DNA of 64,000 nucleotides from Carex sylvatica (GCA_964058845.1 CAXKVR010000093.1:372001-436000), one strand, 5' to 3'. Shown: positions 1-11,040, numbered from the stretch's first letter. Numbers and translations are program-made. Notes: a model not told the origin generated them from the letters alone.

Positions 1-187
1 AGTAGCTCAATAAACTGGTTATATAATGAACTTGTAGAATACTAATTTTTACTATTTTATGATTTATGAGGCAACTACATATATTATCATTGGAGTTTCA
101 ACTAATCTATATGTATGGTGTTATATATGTATGGGGTATATATATATATGTGGTTATATATGTGGTGCTATAGAGAGAGAGAGAGAT
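1..187. other. AT-rich intergenic DNA
   Basis: No coding region is visible. The stretch ends in TATATG-rich sequence and a short GA run that abuts the MITE starting at 188. Confidence 0.6.
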
Positions 188-484
188 ATGGGCTATGGTA
201 CATTTTGCTCTTTTTTTTACTATTTTTTATAATTTTTTTACTATTTTTTTAGATTTATTGAATCGCTGTTTTCAGACAAATTTGGACCATAAAAAAAACA
301 GCGATTTTCAATAAATCTAAAAAAATAGTAAAAAAATTTCAAAAATTATAAAATTTGGTCTCCAAACACATGTTAATATGAACAACAAGATGAACGGTTT
401 GGATCAGTTATTTGGACTTTGAATCACGTGATTTATAGTGCAATGTACAAAGAATGCTATACATTGTAATGTACCGTAGCCCAT
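188..484. mobile_element. MITE-like hairpin element (subfamily B)
   Basis: The ends are inverted copies: ATGGGCTATGGTACA at the left and TGTACCGTAGCCCAT at the right. Inside, a long imperfect palindrome is centred near 280 and carries ATCGCTGTTTT and its complement, AT-rich arms (ACTATTTTTTTAGAT) and a right part reading GGTCTCCAAACACATG. There is no coding capacity. The element lies between a GA run and a CT run, so a target duplication cannot be separated from simple sequence. The core is shared with the elements at 1217-1612 and 11095-22851. Confidence 0.7.
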
Positions 485-1206
485 CTCTCTCTCTCTTTCT
501 CTCTCTCTCTTTATATGTATATATATATATATATATGTATGCTGATACTATTTCTACACTATTTTTTTTCTTATAATCTTGCTCATTCTATGCACAATTT
601 ATATATTTCATGTTCTAATTTAAAATGCTCTCAACTTGATTTACAAAAGGTAAATGAACTCATTTATATTGTTTAATTTCCATTTTCTCATCATTATTTA
701 TTTATTAACAGCACTGGTGTACGTTGCCTCAAAATTAACAATATGTTGTGCTAGATTTCACTTCATTTTTTTTAAGCATCACCTCTCTTTAATTTTTTAA
801 TTATTGTGCATTTTTTTGATTAATTAATTTTTCAAGCACCATTTGTCTTTTATTTCTATTATTGTACATTTTGCTGAATATAGGTGTAATTTGGTACACT
901 TTTATTTTCATACGAAATATCTAGTTTAGCTTTCAAACATTCAAAAATTAGGATGCAATTATCAAGGTGCAATACTTTTTGCACATATAACTATTCCACA
1001 TGGAATCACTATAGATATTACATCAAGTGTACTAAACAATTTTATTCAAAAAAAGAAGTGGTGGACCCCTGAGTACCATATATTGGAATCAATTATATAT
1101 GGTTGCTTTTATAAACCACATGCAATACTATAACCTCATCTATATATTGGAATCAATTATATATGGTTGCTTTTATAAACCACATGCAATACTATAACCT
1201 CATCTA
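485..1206. other. AT-rich intergenic DNA
   Basis: No gene is seen. It contains CT and TATG simple repeats at its left edge and a 64-bp direct tandem duplication at its right edge, described separately. Confidence 0.6.
1077..1204. repeat. 64-bp tandem duplication
   Basis: Two almost perfect direct copies of a 64-bp unit follow each other (about 1077-1140 and 1141-1204). Each contains TATTGGAATCAATTATATAT and ends in AACCTCATC. The near identity suggests a recent local duplication. No function is apparent. Confidence 0.85.
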
Positions 1207-1216
1207 TATATTATTG

Positions 1217-1612
1217 GGAACATGCTAGCATGCTATGCGTAGCATAGAGGGCCTCTGTACAACGACTCAATAATCAATTTTCCAAAATTTTAACTGTCGA
1301 TCCGAACCGTTCATCTTGTTCTCCATATTAATATGTGTTTAGAGACCAAATTTTACATTTTTTAGAAAAAATTTACTATTTTTTTAGATTTATTGAAAAT
1401 CGCTATTTTTTTATGGTTCAAATTTGCTGAAAACAACGATTTTCAATAAATCTAAAAAATTTCCAAAAAATATAAAATTTAGTTTCCAAACACATATTAA
1501 TATGTAGAACAAGATAAATGGTTCAGATCGACCTTTATAATTTTGAAAAGTCAAATATTGAGCCATTATACGGAGGCCCTCTATGTTACGCATAGCATGC
1601 TAGCATATATTC
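1217..1612. mobile_element. MITE with 9-10 bp target duplication (subfamily C)
   Basis: The left terminus carries ATGCTAGCATGCTATGCG and GAGGGCCTC. The right terminus carries the inverted copies GAGGCCCTC and CATAGCATGCTAGCAT. The flanks share TATATTATTG (1207-1216 and 1613-1622), a length typical of Mutator-like elements. The interior is a palindrome with the same ATCGCT and TTTAGATTTATTGAAAATC arms as subfamily B. There is no transposase. Confidence 0.75.
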
Positions 1613-1622
1613 TATATTATTG

Positions 1623-2486
1623 ATAGCAATGACCAGTCCCTCTCCACAATTTTATTATTTATTTAGCAAGAAAAATCGTATGTAAGATATCTTCCTATTA
1701 CCATTCACCAAAATACAAATCATTGTTGTTTGTATATTCTCTCTTTTGGCTTCGCTTTCAAAATTTGAATGTTTTTAAGAAGTGACGATATGAAAGAAAC
1801 ATGTAGCTGTTGCACCTTGACATGAAACAATAAAAACTTTGTCGTCTAGTGCTCTGCTGGGTCCTACATGTGGGCCCAATGGGCTTTTTGTGGATCATCT
1901 TATCCATATATTTATATTCTTTTCTTAGGTTCCTCTCCAATTCATAAAAGACAGGAGAGAAATGCTATTCATATAATTAAGTGACTAAACTATTCATTCT
2001 TATTTGTGTCAATAAAAAAAAAGTTTGACCTTTGTAATTGTGTGTAGAAGTTTGACATATTATAGCTATAATAATATCTTGAGATATCCTCATAAGACCA
2101 TGTTTTTTCTTCAAAAGATATATAATCCTATTTCTCTGTCATTTCTTACTCTTGAAAGCATGGCTCTCATCTTTTACTCGCCATTATATCAAATCGGCAT
2201 ATTAAATTATGTTAATCTTAGTATAATTACATTTAAATCCATCTATTCTTTGCTATAAAATATTTATGGGTCAAACTAATTTCCATCAAAGCTTTTATTT
2301 AATTATTACATGTTTAAATAATTATTATACATAGAGAGTCATTCGTAATATCACATGCATACTTTTCTATTTGCAAAAGTCTTAATATATATATATATAT
2401 ATATTTCCCTTCCTTTTATTAATTGAGAAAAATGTGAGATGCTTTAAAATTTGTGAAAAGAAAGGTACACCATAAGTTGCGAGGTT
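1623..2486. other. Intergenic DNA, nothing recognised
   Basis: No reading frame resembles a known protein and no splice-linked exon chain could be built. The sequence is AT-rich with a TA dinucleotide run near 2390. Confidence 0.55.
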
Positions 2487-2503
2487 GTAAGAAGCTACTT
2501 TTG

Positions 2504-2646
2504 TCACCGCTGCTTATAGCAGCCTGGTAAGACACTCCACTCTCTCAAGAAAGACATGAGTTCGATCACTGTCAAAGGCAGAAAAAATTGTGTGTGTGTG
2601 TGTGAAGTCTATTGGCAATTCTCAAAAAAAAAAAAAAAAAAAAAAG
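2504..2646 (+). mobile_element. tRNA-derived SINE with poly(A) tail
   Basis: The body has a tRNA-like head, with a B-box-like GAGTTCGATCAC near 2550-2562 and a possible A-box in GCAGCCTGGTAAG. A TG repeat and a roughly 22-nt A tail follow. A perfect 17-bp direct repeat, GTAAGAAGCTACTTTTG, flanks the element (2487-2503 and 2647-2663), as expected for LINE-driven target-primed integration. The perfect duplication and intact tail point to a fairly recent insertion. It lies about 0.7 kb upstream of the WRKY exons. Confidence 0.85.
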
Positions 2647-2794
2647 GTAAGAAGCTACTTTTGGAAGGGACAAGTATCCTCTTAGATGTTAGACAATGGG
2701 ACTAGTCCTTTAAGATTCGTGGAAAGTTAAAAGAACGGTCAAGATCTACTAATTCTAAAATATTTCATCGTCCAGTAGAGTCCGTGTCCCCCCC

Positions 2795-2949
2795 GGTACC
2801 TGAGGTACAATTTACAAAAATAGATGGCTCAGATTAATCTCAGCTGGGCCAAACTCAATCCGAAACCAGTTGTAACTGTAGGGGTCTGCTTTGAGATTCG
2901 TGCCACATGAAAAGAACGGTCTAGATTCATAGGTTGAACCTCAGGTACC
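2795..2949. repeat. Short inverted-repeat element, possible MITE
   Basis: The ends are perfect 12-bp inverted repeats, GGTACCTGAGGT and ACCTCAGGTACC, 155 bp apart overall. No target duplication was recognised, so it may be a MITE or a chance hairpin. Part of the interior (GATTCGTG, AAAAGAACGGTC) resembles sequence just upstream at 2705-2740. Confidence 0.45.
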
Positions 2950-3336
2950 ATGTGGTGATACGGATTCTGTCCGGTAGTAGGGGGAGGATTCGAATTCCTT
3001 TGGAATTGGTATATATTGCCAGCACAAAGAGAAAGCCAACAAAATGACCCCTCCAGTTCTGTATATAATGGAGAGTTGGATACTTCTCCTTGTTTGTTCT
3101 TCAAAGCATGGATGAAATATATATATATATATATGCTCTACAGGTTTTTGAACGGATGAAATATATAAGTATTTCTCAATTTTCATTATTTTTTAAACGG
3201 GTGAAATATATATGCTCTACATTTTCAATCTGAAATATTATTTTTTTATAGTTTTAAATTTGGCTTGTAAGATAATGAAATTAAATAATTGCTATATCTG
3301 CGTATTTTAATTGAAATTTTACAAATTTATATACAG

Positions 3337-4127
3337 GGATGAAAGAGAGGAACAGCATGAGCATCCATCAGCAGCAGCTGCTAACAGTGCCCAGTTGGAG
3401 ATGCCACAGGATGGTCATGACTGGAAAAAATATGGCCAGAAATATATTCACAATATTAAAAAAATCAGGTATATATATTTTATGACTATTACCATAGGAC
3501 AAAAAATCATTTTATGACTGTGTAATTGATTTACATGCTATATAATTTGATAAGCAGTCAGGTGTCAATTCAGAATAATTAGTAGGATAGGACAAAAAAT
3601 TTAAGTGGGGCATAATATTATAATTTTTCTGAAAAAAGTATAGAAATAGAAAATATTTTGGAAAAAAAAAATTCAAGGTAGGCCAAATTTTATAAAAATT
3701 TTAAGCTCAAGTGTACATTTTTATAAAGAAAATTTCTAAAAAGACATAATAATAGAAGTTAGTTTTGAAAACAATTTGACTCCACTTGGCTGTATATGCT
3801 GATAACCACCTTTTAATAACAATCATCAAAGAGAAGAAAAATGGTTAAACCACCTTTTAATAACAATCATCAAAGAGAAGAAAAATGGTTAAACCATATG
3901 TTGTTGATGCATGTAGGAGCTATTTCAAATGTAAGAACAAGAGTTGCAAAGCGAAGAAGAGAGTCGAATGGCACCCGTCAAGTCCGAGCAACTTGCGAAT
4001 AGTTTACGATGGGGCTCACGATCACCAGTCGAAATATGAATTGGATCAGGACTTGAGCTCGGACTCGATCGCAAATCAATATGATCTAAGCAACCAAGTG
4101 TTTGGTCAATTTGATGGCACTTCATAG
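3337..4127 (+). CDS. WRKY-domain protein, 3' part of gene (two exons)
   Basis: Two exons encode a WRKY DNA-binding domain at the C-terminus of a short protein. Exon 3337-3468 follows a plausible acceptor (ATACAG) and ends at donor CAG/GTATAT. Exon 3917-4127 follows ATGTAG and ends at TAG. The junction splits the Arg codon just after the WRKY core, where WRKY genes characteristically carry their conserved intron. The core reads WKKYGQK rather than WRKYGQK. The zinc-binding residues fit C-X4-C-X23-H-X1-H, ending in HDH, the group I/II pattern. The protein continues about 31 residues past HDH. WRKY proteins bind W-box DNA in the nucleus. No convincing upstream coding exon was found: an ATG near 3108 gives a short frame whose phase does not join. 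The locus is therefore either a gene with an undetected first exon or a decayed copy. The domain call is firm; function and completeness are not. Confidence 0.72.
3804..3891. repeat. 44-bp tandem duplication in the WRKY intron
   Basis: Two perfect 44-bp direct copies (3804-3847, 3848-3891), each containing ATCATCAAAGAGAAGAAAAA, end 25 bp before the acceptor of the second WRKY exon. They could affect branch-point choice, but nothing in the sequence proves it. Confidence 0.85.
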
Positions 4128-4150
4128 GAGGTTAATTAATTTTGCATTCA

Positions 4151-4559
4151 GAGTGAGGCTATCATAATATGCATATTACAGAGTGATCTGTGCTGTAGAT
4201 TCATATATTTATTTTTAAAGTTTAAATAGTCGATCTAAATTATTCAATATAATCTACATATGAAAGTATACTTGCAAACGTACATTTTATATTTCTTAGA
4301 TTCTTTTAGTATTTTTTTAGATAAATAGAAAATCACTTGATTTGAAAATTCTAAACAATCCAAAAAATGTGGTGTTCTATCTATCTAAAAATATAGTAAA
4401 ATAATTATTAAAAAATATATAATCTGTTTTGCAAGTACATTTTCATATGAAGATGATATTTAACAGTTCAGATCGACTGTTTGAACTTTAAAAATATAAA
4501 GAGTTATGGATCAATAACACATGTTGATCTGTAGTATGCATATTACCATAGCCTCACTC
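4151..4559. mobile_element. MITE, GAGTGAGGCTAT family (subfamily A)
   Basis: Perfect 12-bp terminal inverted repeats, GAGTGAGGCTAT and ATAGCCTCACTC, bound a 409-bp element starting 24 bp after the WRKY stop codon. The interior is a palindrome with GTAGAAAATCA-like arms and an AT-rich core. Related copies lie at 25275-25596 and 56965-57351, with fragments near 24035, 52640-52945 and 60533. No clear target duplication. It may lie in the 3' UTR or just downstream of the WRKY gene. Confidence 0.8.
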
Positions 4560-6335
4560 TTAGTGTTTTTTAAAGTTCTTCTTACTAATTGTTACATGAC
4601 AAAGCTGCATATATACTTAATTTAAATATATGTTGTATTAGAGATACATCTACTTAATTTAGATATAAATTTACATAATCTACATAAAATTGTTTTATGT
4701 ACATTAAAATAAGAAGAAGAAAAAAGGGTACTTGGTCATTTAAATTTGGTTTTATTTCATTAAATTGCTTACTATTAGTTTGTATATTTAGAAAAATAAT
4801 ACTATTGAGTTTTCCCACCCCTTCAATGTTTTTATATAAATAATAATTATAATTATCCTTTTTTTATCCTTCTGGGTATAATTTAATTTTGTGGTTTGTT
4901 TTGACCAAAAGTGGTAACTTTTGTTTCCTTCAACTTTTACTGTTAAAGATAAAATATTCCTGCATGCACTAGGCAGGTAATCATATAAAAGATGCAAAAT
5001 ATAAAATAAAAGATTGGAATAATGATTAGATAAAGACAGAAAGATAATCTATTCTAAAAGTAGCTATCAAATTTGTCATAATCATTTAATGCCCAATAAT
5101 AAAAAGAGCACAAGGAAACGTTCCCAATGTTTCTATTCAATAAAATTCTGAAACATATGTAATTCAATTCTGTACTAGATTTAACATAAAAAAAAAAATG
5201 TTAGGCAGAGAAACACAAATTTGGGGTTATGATATTTTTTTTTTAAAATACTACAGAAAAAGGAATTGGTGCCTTGAGCCACACTTTTCTCCAGTTCCAT
5301 TGAGATTGGAGATGTCCAGTATCTCTTTGATATGAAGCTATCAAGCTTTTACACATTGGATGTGTAAATTTGGGGCATCCTACACAAATATTATGCGTAT
5401 TTTCATCTATTTTCATGTGTATATAATTATATATCACTATATCAGGATTAAATAGTATAACTCACACCTATTTTACCTTTTTTTTAATTGCATATTATCA
5501 GTAGAAAGGAAATTGAAATGAAGAAGATCCCATTTAAATTAATATGTTGAATCAAAGAAATTGAAACATATAATTCAAATGGCATATGGTATTTTCCTCT
5601 ATACAAAAACATACTCTATAATCTATATATTTTTGTTTGAATTTCAAATTTGGGTCCTAATTGAGGATATCTCTTTCAAAAACTATATTTGGGCTTGGGC
5701 TAGCTTTTATTTGGGCTAACAATTTGAAATTGATTTTTGTATTTATGAAAATCGGATAATACTGGCAATTTGATTCATCTACCAAACATTTTCAAACAGT
5801 GTCCTGCAAATTATGATTTCACATGAATTTTAAAACAAAGATTTAACTTCTCTTTGTATGAACAACATGTGCATGGTAAAGACAACTCTGATATTAAATT
5901 TTGTATCAAGACCTTGCCAAAACTAAAATACATAACACAAATCCAATACAAAACCAAGAACAAGAACAAAAAAAAAAAAAATTCAAAGTGTATTACACTT
6001 ATGTTATATGATATTTTGATTTTAAAACAAGCTGCATTATAAAGAACATGTGCATTGTAAAGACAACCCTGATATTCAATTTTGCACCAAATTCTTGCCA
6101 AAATTATTATCCAGAATAAAACCAAGAACAAGAATAAGAAAATCAAGGTATGTAGATAGCTAGAGAGAAAATAAGATTTAATAATATCCATATTCTACTA
6201 ATGTTATAATATTTCAAGACAATAATAATTTACCAGCTGAATTCTAAAAAAATAAACTACTATATATGCTTCACTCTTTACAATCACAAAAACTAAACCT
6301 CACAAACACAAACTCGAACCAATTCTTGCATTAAA
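4560..6335. other. Intergenic DNA between WRKY and GATA genes
   Basis: No gene recognised. The minus-strand frame at 5811-6191 is a low-complexity hydrophobic translation of the tandem repeat described separately and is not taken as a gene. The 3' UTR of the minus-strand GATA gene presumably lies at about 6100-6335. Confidence 0.55.
5850..6140. repeat. Imperfect tandem repeat, period about 185 bp
   Basis: Two diverged direct copies begin near 5858 and 6043. Each contains an ATGTGCAT(G/T)GTAAAGACAA segment and a CAAGAACAAGAA segment. No protein or RNA role is apparent. Confidence 0.6.
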
Positions 6336-8095
6336 TTAATCTGAATTGGATGGAACATCACTACCCTTCCTCATCTCCAAAACCTTCTTGTGAGAATTCG
6401 AATGCATCCAGCTCACAAAAGTCGGGCTCTTAGCAGGTCTATACTCCGGCAATAACCGACCCGATTTGAACCGGACCCCACACGCATTGCAAAGTGTCTT
6501 GGGTCCCATCGGGCCCTCTCTCCATTGCGGGGTTTTGTTCGACAAGCAATGGGTGCACCTCCTTTGCGCCTTTTCTTCCTTCGGTACCTTGTTTGGAACC
6601 TTAACCTTTTTCTTCGGAGGTGGACTTGGTGTTTCGAGTTTTGGTTGGCTTAACGGGTACATGGGTTCACTATCCGCTAACCATTCGGTTCGATTGGGAA
6701 GAAGCGGGGGCTCTTCCGAAAGGTGAATGATTCCTCCTCTTCTTCTCTTGAATTCTGACTTGGATGGGGAGGTAGAAATCAGGCTTGGTTTCGGGTCAGG
6801 TTTAACGGGTACACTTTCGGTTTTCAGGCCAGGTTGCGGTTGGGTACAATAGGTTGTTGTACCGCTAGAGAGACAATCTTCGACATAAATGGAAAGCCAT
6901 TCAAGGGTTGAATAATCATCATTTTCATTTCCATCCTACAATATAAATAATTATATGATACAAAAAGATTAGTTATGTGGGTTATGATTTGATTGCATTT
7001 GTACATTCATCAAGAAATGATTCAAGTGATTTTTGATAGCAAACATTAATTTGAACATGTTTGAACCAATAATGGAGAAGGGTGATATCTCAAATTTTGC
7101 CAGTTTACCCAACAAATTTTAGAATTTTGCAAATTAATTACCCAACTGGTACAACTGGAGAAGAAAGAAAAGCCCAATTTATGTAAATATTTCCTAAATC
7201 AGATAAACAGAGCAAAAGTAATTTCAAGCAAGGTACAACTGCCAACCAACTAGTCTTTTTCAGAGAGAATTCAATTCATAGTAAGTGTAAATGCATGACA
7301 ACATATTTTGCTTTTGTAATAAGTCTCAAGTCTTAACATAAGGGGCACTTACCAATAATTAACAAAACAATTTTACATAAAAATTGAAAATGTAGGGCCA
7401 TAGTGAAGAAAATTTATCTGTAATCTTTTAATAAAATATAATTATCCAAAACAAAACAAATTATATGGACTAGGGTTTGTCTTGCAAAATATTTCAAAAT
7501 GTGACCATGATAAATTATTTCTGTCATTACAATATGCACATAAAAAATTCACCAAGAATTTTCAAATATTCAAAATTATGAGGTCCATAATGAAATTTTG
7601 AAACCAAAAAATATATACATATTTTAAGCAGTTTTTACAAAATCAGTTTTAACTAAAAAAACCAACATGCTTTCTTAAATTGATTTTAAAAAAATATATA
7701 ATTACACATCAAATTTCACCAAGAATTTTAAAATTTTCAAAATTACGAGGCCCACAAATGAAATTTACAAAACCCAAAAAGAAATTATTTCTTTACCCAG
7801 TTTTTACTAAAAACCCACATGTTTTCCTAAGATTCCTTAAAAAAAAAGAGGAAGAAATAGAGAGACAGAGGAAGAGACATTTTCTTTTCGTCTCCTTGAA
7901 ATTTACAAAACCCAAAATGCAGTGTTTTCTTCATAGGAAGAGACATTTTCGTCTCCTTACAAAAAATAGTGAAAGAAAAATAAATTTATCAAGAGATTCA
8001 AGAGAGAATATACAAACCTTGTTTGAATCAGAAGCGAAATCCCATGGGTCTGAGAAACCAGTACTAGCAACGCTCACATTTGAATGAATATCCAT
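6336..8095 (-). CDS. GATA-type zinc-finger transcription factor, class I
   Basis: Two exons: 8095-8018 (26 codons, donor AAG/GTTTGT) and 6935-6336 (acceptor TTGTAG, stop TAA), joining in phase 0 to a protein of about 225 residues. The C-terminal half carries one GATA finger, C-X2-C-X18-C-X2-C, with TPQWREGP and LCNACG motifs followed by [15 protein letters not shown]. This is the plant class-I finger, which binds WGATAR DNA in the nucleus. A conserved acidic patch ([16 protein letters not shown]) begins a few residues into exon 2, a basic KRRR lies near the middle, and a lysine-rich PPPKKKVKV just before the finger is a likely nuclear localisation signal. The tail has [14 protein letters not shown], as in the GATA1/2/4-like subgroup. 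The N-terminus is short for the subgroup, but both exons are intact. The start was chosen as the only in-frame ATG of exon 1 ([11 protein letters not shown]). The plus-strand frame over exon 1 is antisense. Individual paralogue identity is not resolved. Confidence 0.93.
7541..7780. repeat. Dispersed repeat, two copies in the GATA intron
   Basis: Two diverged copies, about 7541-7608 and 7709-7778, share CACCAAGAATTTT, ATTCAAAATTA and GAGGYCC..AAATGAAATTT. The same words recur near 9500-9545 and 23555-23590, so this is a short dispersed family in the host sequence around the nested transposons. Confidence 0.6.
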
Positions 8096-8179
8096 TTCAA
8101 ATATCAAAACTTTCGCTTAAACCCCACAAAAGAAAGAGAGAGATAGAGAGAGGGTTTCCTCTTTGCTTCTTACTTTCGG

Positions 8180-8186
8180 TTTTATA
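8180..8186 (-). promoter_or_regulatory. Candidate TATA box of the GATA gene
   Basis: TATAAAA on the minus strand lies about 85-90 bp upstream of the chosen ATG, with a short CT-rich leader (8100-8160) between. Position and match suit a core promoter. Confidence 0.5.
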
Positions 8187-8534
8187 AGCGTTTAAATGGA
8201 GAAACGAATCAAAGATGAAAAAAGATAGAGCGTTCAGTAGAATTACTGTGAATCTCCAGTGAAAGGGGCCACTGGAGGTATCCACTGTTTAATAATCTCG
8301 CCACGTCATGGATAAAAACAAATATTACAGAGAAAAGGGTCCAGTGAATGGGGCCCAGTTACGTGTTGGATCAATTAGATTATCTTCGGTTTATTTGGCA
8401 CTGGAGATGGTTGACCCGCTAGACCTGTAGATTTGAAAAAAAGAAACAGCTGCCAAATTCACGCAGCATTTAAATGGTTTCTTGGTTCAGGTTTACGCAT
8501 TAAATGTGAACCATTGTTGTTTAAATCAGAGGAA

Positions 8535-8659
8535 GGGTAAAGATTTTTAACAGAGTAATTTTCACTTCATACAGCGCACCCACTATAAAATCAAAACGGA
8601 GGTTCACCCAGTTTGTTCGCTTCATTGAGTGAAATTTACTCTGTTAAACCTTTTACCCA
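8535..8659. mobile_element. Short MITE (GGGTAAA family) upstream of the GATA gene
   Basis: A 125-bp hairpin bounded by GGGTAAA and TTTACCC, with inner arms TTAACAGAGTAA and TTTACTCTGTTAA. It contains CAGCGCAC. The same words, in the same order, occur in both repeat units of the NusB-like gene promoter (about 59626-59750 and 59885-59990). Confidence 0.6.
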
Positions 8660-9573
8660 AGAGAAGGCTTTTAAGTCGGTGAACCGATAAGGTGAGAGTA
8701 TTTACTTCTTTTTACGCGTTCGATTGTCGGTAAGAGAGAAAGAAACAAAACCCCAACGCTCTCTTTCACGAATTCACATCCCACCCAAACCCATTGCATG
8801 CCATTTTTACACATTGCCCCCTAATAATTTGTAATTTATTATACCTGTACATACTCTAAGGTTGTGTCCAGCGTAAACCAAGATGTTATTGTTCACGTTC
8901 AAAAAAAAAAAATTCACTTGGACTGAATTTCTTTTTCCCCATATAAACAGTAAAAGTCAGTTCAAATTTTCACCAATTATATTCCTACACTCATTTCCCT
9001 CAGTGGGCCGAACAGGGTCTAAAAAATAGTGTTGTAAGCTTCTCGGATAGAGAGAGTACCGCTAAACGAAAATAGTCGACAATAATCGAAAATTATCAGA
9101 AATAATCAGCCAATTGTCAAAAAATTATGTGACAATTTAGTTACCACTAATCAACCTAAACAGCCGTTTTTTACAACACCGGTAAAAAATGTGGTTATTT
9201 ACTACCAACAACTTTTATGAAAATTATAGGGACCTATATAAGAAAGAAATATATATTTTTTAATTAAGTTGAAGCCGTACCCCGCTCCCCTTGGTTCAAA
9301 ATTTGAACTCCAAGAGAGGCCTAGAGAAGTCAAATAATGTATAATAAAAATAATATTTTATATGGGTCCTTGAAAAATGGTAAGAAATGTAACGTAAGGT
9401 TGCTATTGCCACTGCAGTTATCACGTTCCCTTTCGCTATCATACTTCAATATTTTTCAAAATAATATATGTACAGTTATGCATAGAGGTCCGTGAAGAAA
9501 ATAATTATAAAATACATGAGGTCTATAAATGAAATTTAGAAAACCCATTCTTAAAAAAAAAAAAAATTCAACA
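8660..9573. other. Intergenic DNA left of the nested transposon block
   Basis: No gene seen. It contains a copy of the dispersed GAGGTC..AAATGAAATTTAGAAAACCCA repeat (about 9500-9550) directly beside the insertion point of the large element. The paralogous copy at 23550-23640 has no insertion. Confidence 0.55.
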
Positions 9574-9582
9574 AGAAAACTA

Positions 9583-10000
9583 CGGCCATTTTTATTAATA
9601 CCCTAAAAAAAAAATTAATTTTAAAGATGCCCCCGCATTAGATTTTCTGTCAAAATTGTCCCGACCGCCAGGCCCACGGACGACCCAATCCCCTAGAGAA
9701 CCGCTCGTGACAGGGGCGGTCCACTTTTCTTTTCTTTTTTTTTTTCTCTTTTTAGGGAGAGAGATATTAATATTTTTTATTTAAATAATTTTGTGAATAA
9801 ATTTTTTTCTTATTTAGAGTGTATATAAAAAAAAAAAGATATTTGATATATTTATGTATATGTATATGTATATATATCTATATGTATATATGTAAAGTGA
9901 TGTCGTAACTCTTTATAATTTTGATTGATTTGATTTGTCATTTGGATATCACAAGTCTAAATATAACACTAATTAAAGACTTGGCATTGATTCTTAATGC
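9583..10000 (+). repeat. Left terminal inverted repeat of the Mutator-like element
   Basis: It matches the complement of 22962-23380 over most of its length. Landmarks: AAGATGCCCCCGCATTAGAT, a GC-rich patch at 9660-9720 (ACCGCCAGGCCCACGG), GAGTGTATATAAAAA, and GTGATGTCGTAACTC. It lacks roughly 40 bp of the GC-rich patch present in the right arm. Confidence 0.8.
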
Positions 10001-10086
10001 AGGGTTTACTTTTGTAAAAATCTTTTTTTGGCACTCCCGCATTATACAAAAATACTCCACTTTTTTTTTGCACTATAAATAGGGTT

Positions 10087-10345
10087 TTTATAAACTCATT
10101 TTTTTATAATATATGTATATATAATATAATATATGTATATATATAATATAATATATGTATATATAATATAATAGATGTATATATAATATAATAGATGTAT
10201 ATATATAATATAATATATGTATATATAATATAATAGATATATATATATAATATAATATATGTATATATAATATAATAGATGTATATATATAATATAATAT
10301 ATGTATATATAATATAATATATGTATATATATATATATATATATA
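10087..10345. repeat. AT minisatellite
   Basis: A degenerate array of ATATAATATAATATATGTAT-type units of about 20-33 bp spans roughly 260 bp inside the Mutator-like element. It could form cruciforms. Confidence 0.85.
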
Positions 10346-10620
10346 GTAAGGCTACGCTACTTCGCGAATTAAAAGAGAATGTTTTAATTTGAGGTCATAT
10401 ATATAGTTTCGAAGTCCAAATAGCTGATCCAAACTGTTAGATGTTTAATTTAATTTGAGGTCATATATATAGTTTCGAAGTCCAAATAGCTAATCCAACC
10501 GTTAGATGTTTAATCTATATTAAAATATGCTTGGAGATCAAATTTTATATTTTTTGGAAATTTTTTACTATTTATTAAGATGGTTTGAAAATCGCTGTAT
10601 TTTAACGCCTACTGTCGAAC
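10346..10620. mobile_element. Partial MITE with an internal 66-bp tandem duplication
   Basis: One arm of the common MITE core is present: AGTAAGGCTACGCTACTTCG, then GTTAGATGTTTAAT, GGAGATCAAATTTTATATTT and GAAAATCGCTG. No matching right arm follows. Within it, two 66-bp direct copies (10385-10450, 10451-10516) both contain AGTTTCGAAGTCCAAATAGC. Confidence 0.6.
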
Positions 10621-10965
10621 GAAAACTTAAACTGCATTTTTGAGGCACTAAACGATATTTTTTTAAAATTCTGATGCTTCGATTACCCGGGGGTGATCTC
10701 CGGGTGATATTCGGATCCGTCTTGTTCCCTTCTTTCCGAAAAGTGATCATACGTACAAATCCGACTTTCCTAGCCAAAGTTATCGATATTTAAAGTTTCT
10801 TCGAAAGTTGAATTTTGGAAATTCATAACTAACTGTAGAAAAGTCCAAATAAATTAAAATTTGTGTCAATTATGTGTATTTTTGAATGCTCTACATTTTG
10901 GTGTGATCACTTTTTCAATTTGATTCTTGTATCAGTCTAGACTTACTGATTTACCATTAGAGGCC

Positions 10966-11040
10966 AAATGCAGCGCATGCACCGCAAATGTCGCCGCATG
11001 TGCCGCAAATACCGCCGCAAATGCTGCCGCATGGGCCATG
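10966..11040. repeat. GC-rich GCCGCAAATG minisatellite
   Basis: Six or so degenerate units of a 10-12 bp motif (GCCGCAAATG, ACCGCAAATG, GCCGCATG) lie in an otherwise AT-rich surround. Short peptides can be read from it in two frames but have no gene-like context. Confidence 0.7.

Noticed and set aside
2504..2570. A functional tRNA gene
   Set aside because: Only A/B-box-like segments of a SINE head are present, with a poly(A) tail and target duplication; no complete cloverleaf can be drawn.
5811..6191. 126-residue minus-strand frame rich in Phe and Leu that looks membrane-like
   Set aside because: It is a translation of the AT-rich 185-bp tandem repeat; the hydrophobicity follows from T-rich sequence and there is no gene context.
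7680..8087. 135-residue plus-strand frame
   Set aside because: It lies antisense to GATA exon 1 and its intron and shows no domain; the minus-strand exon has proper splice sites and motifs.
10087..10345. AT array as a centromere-type satellite
   Set aside because: Only about 260 bp, degenerate, and inside a transposon.
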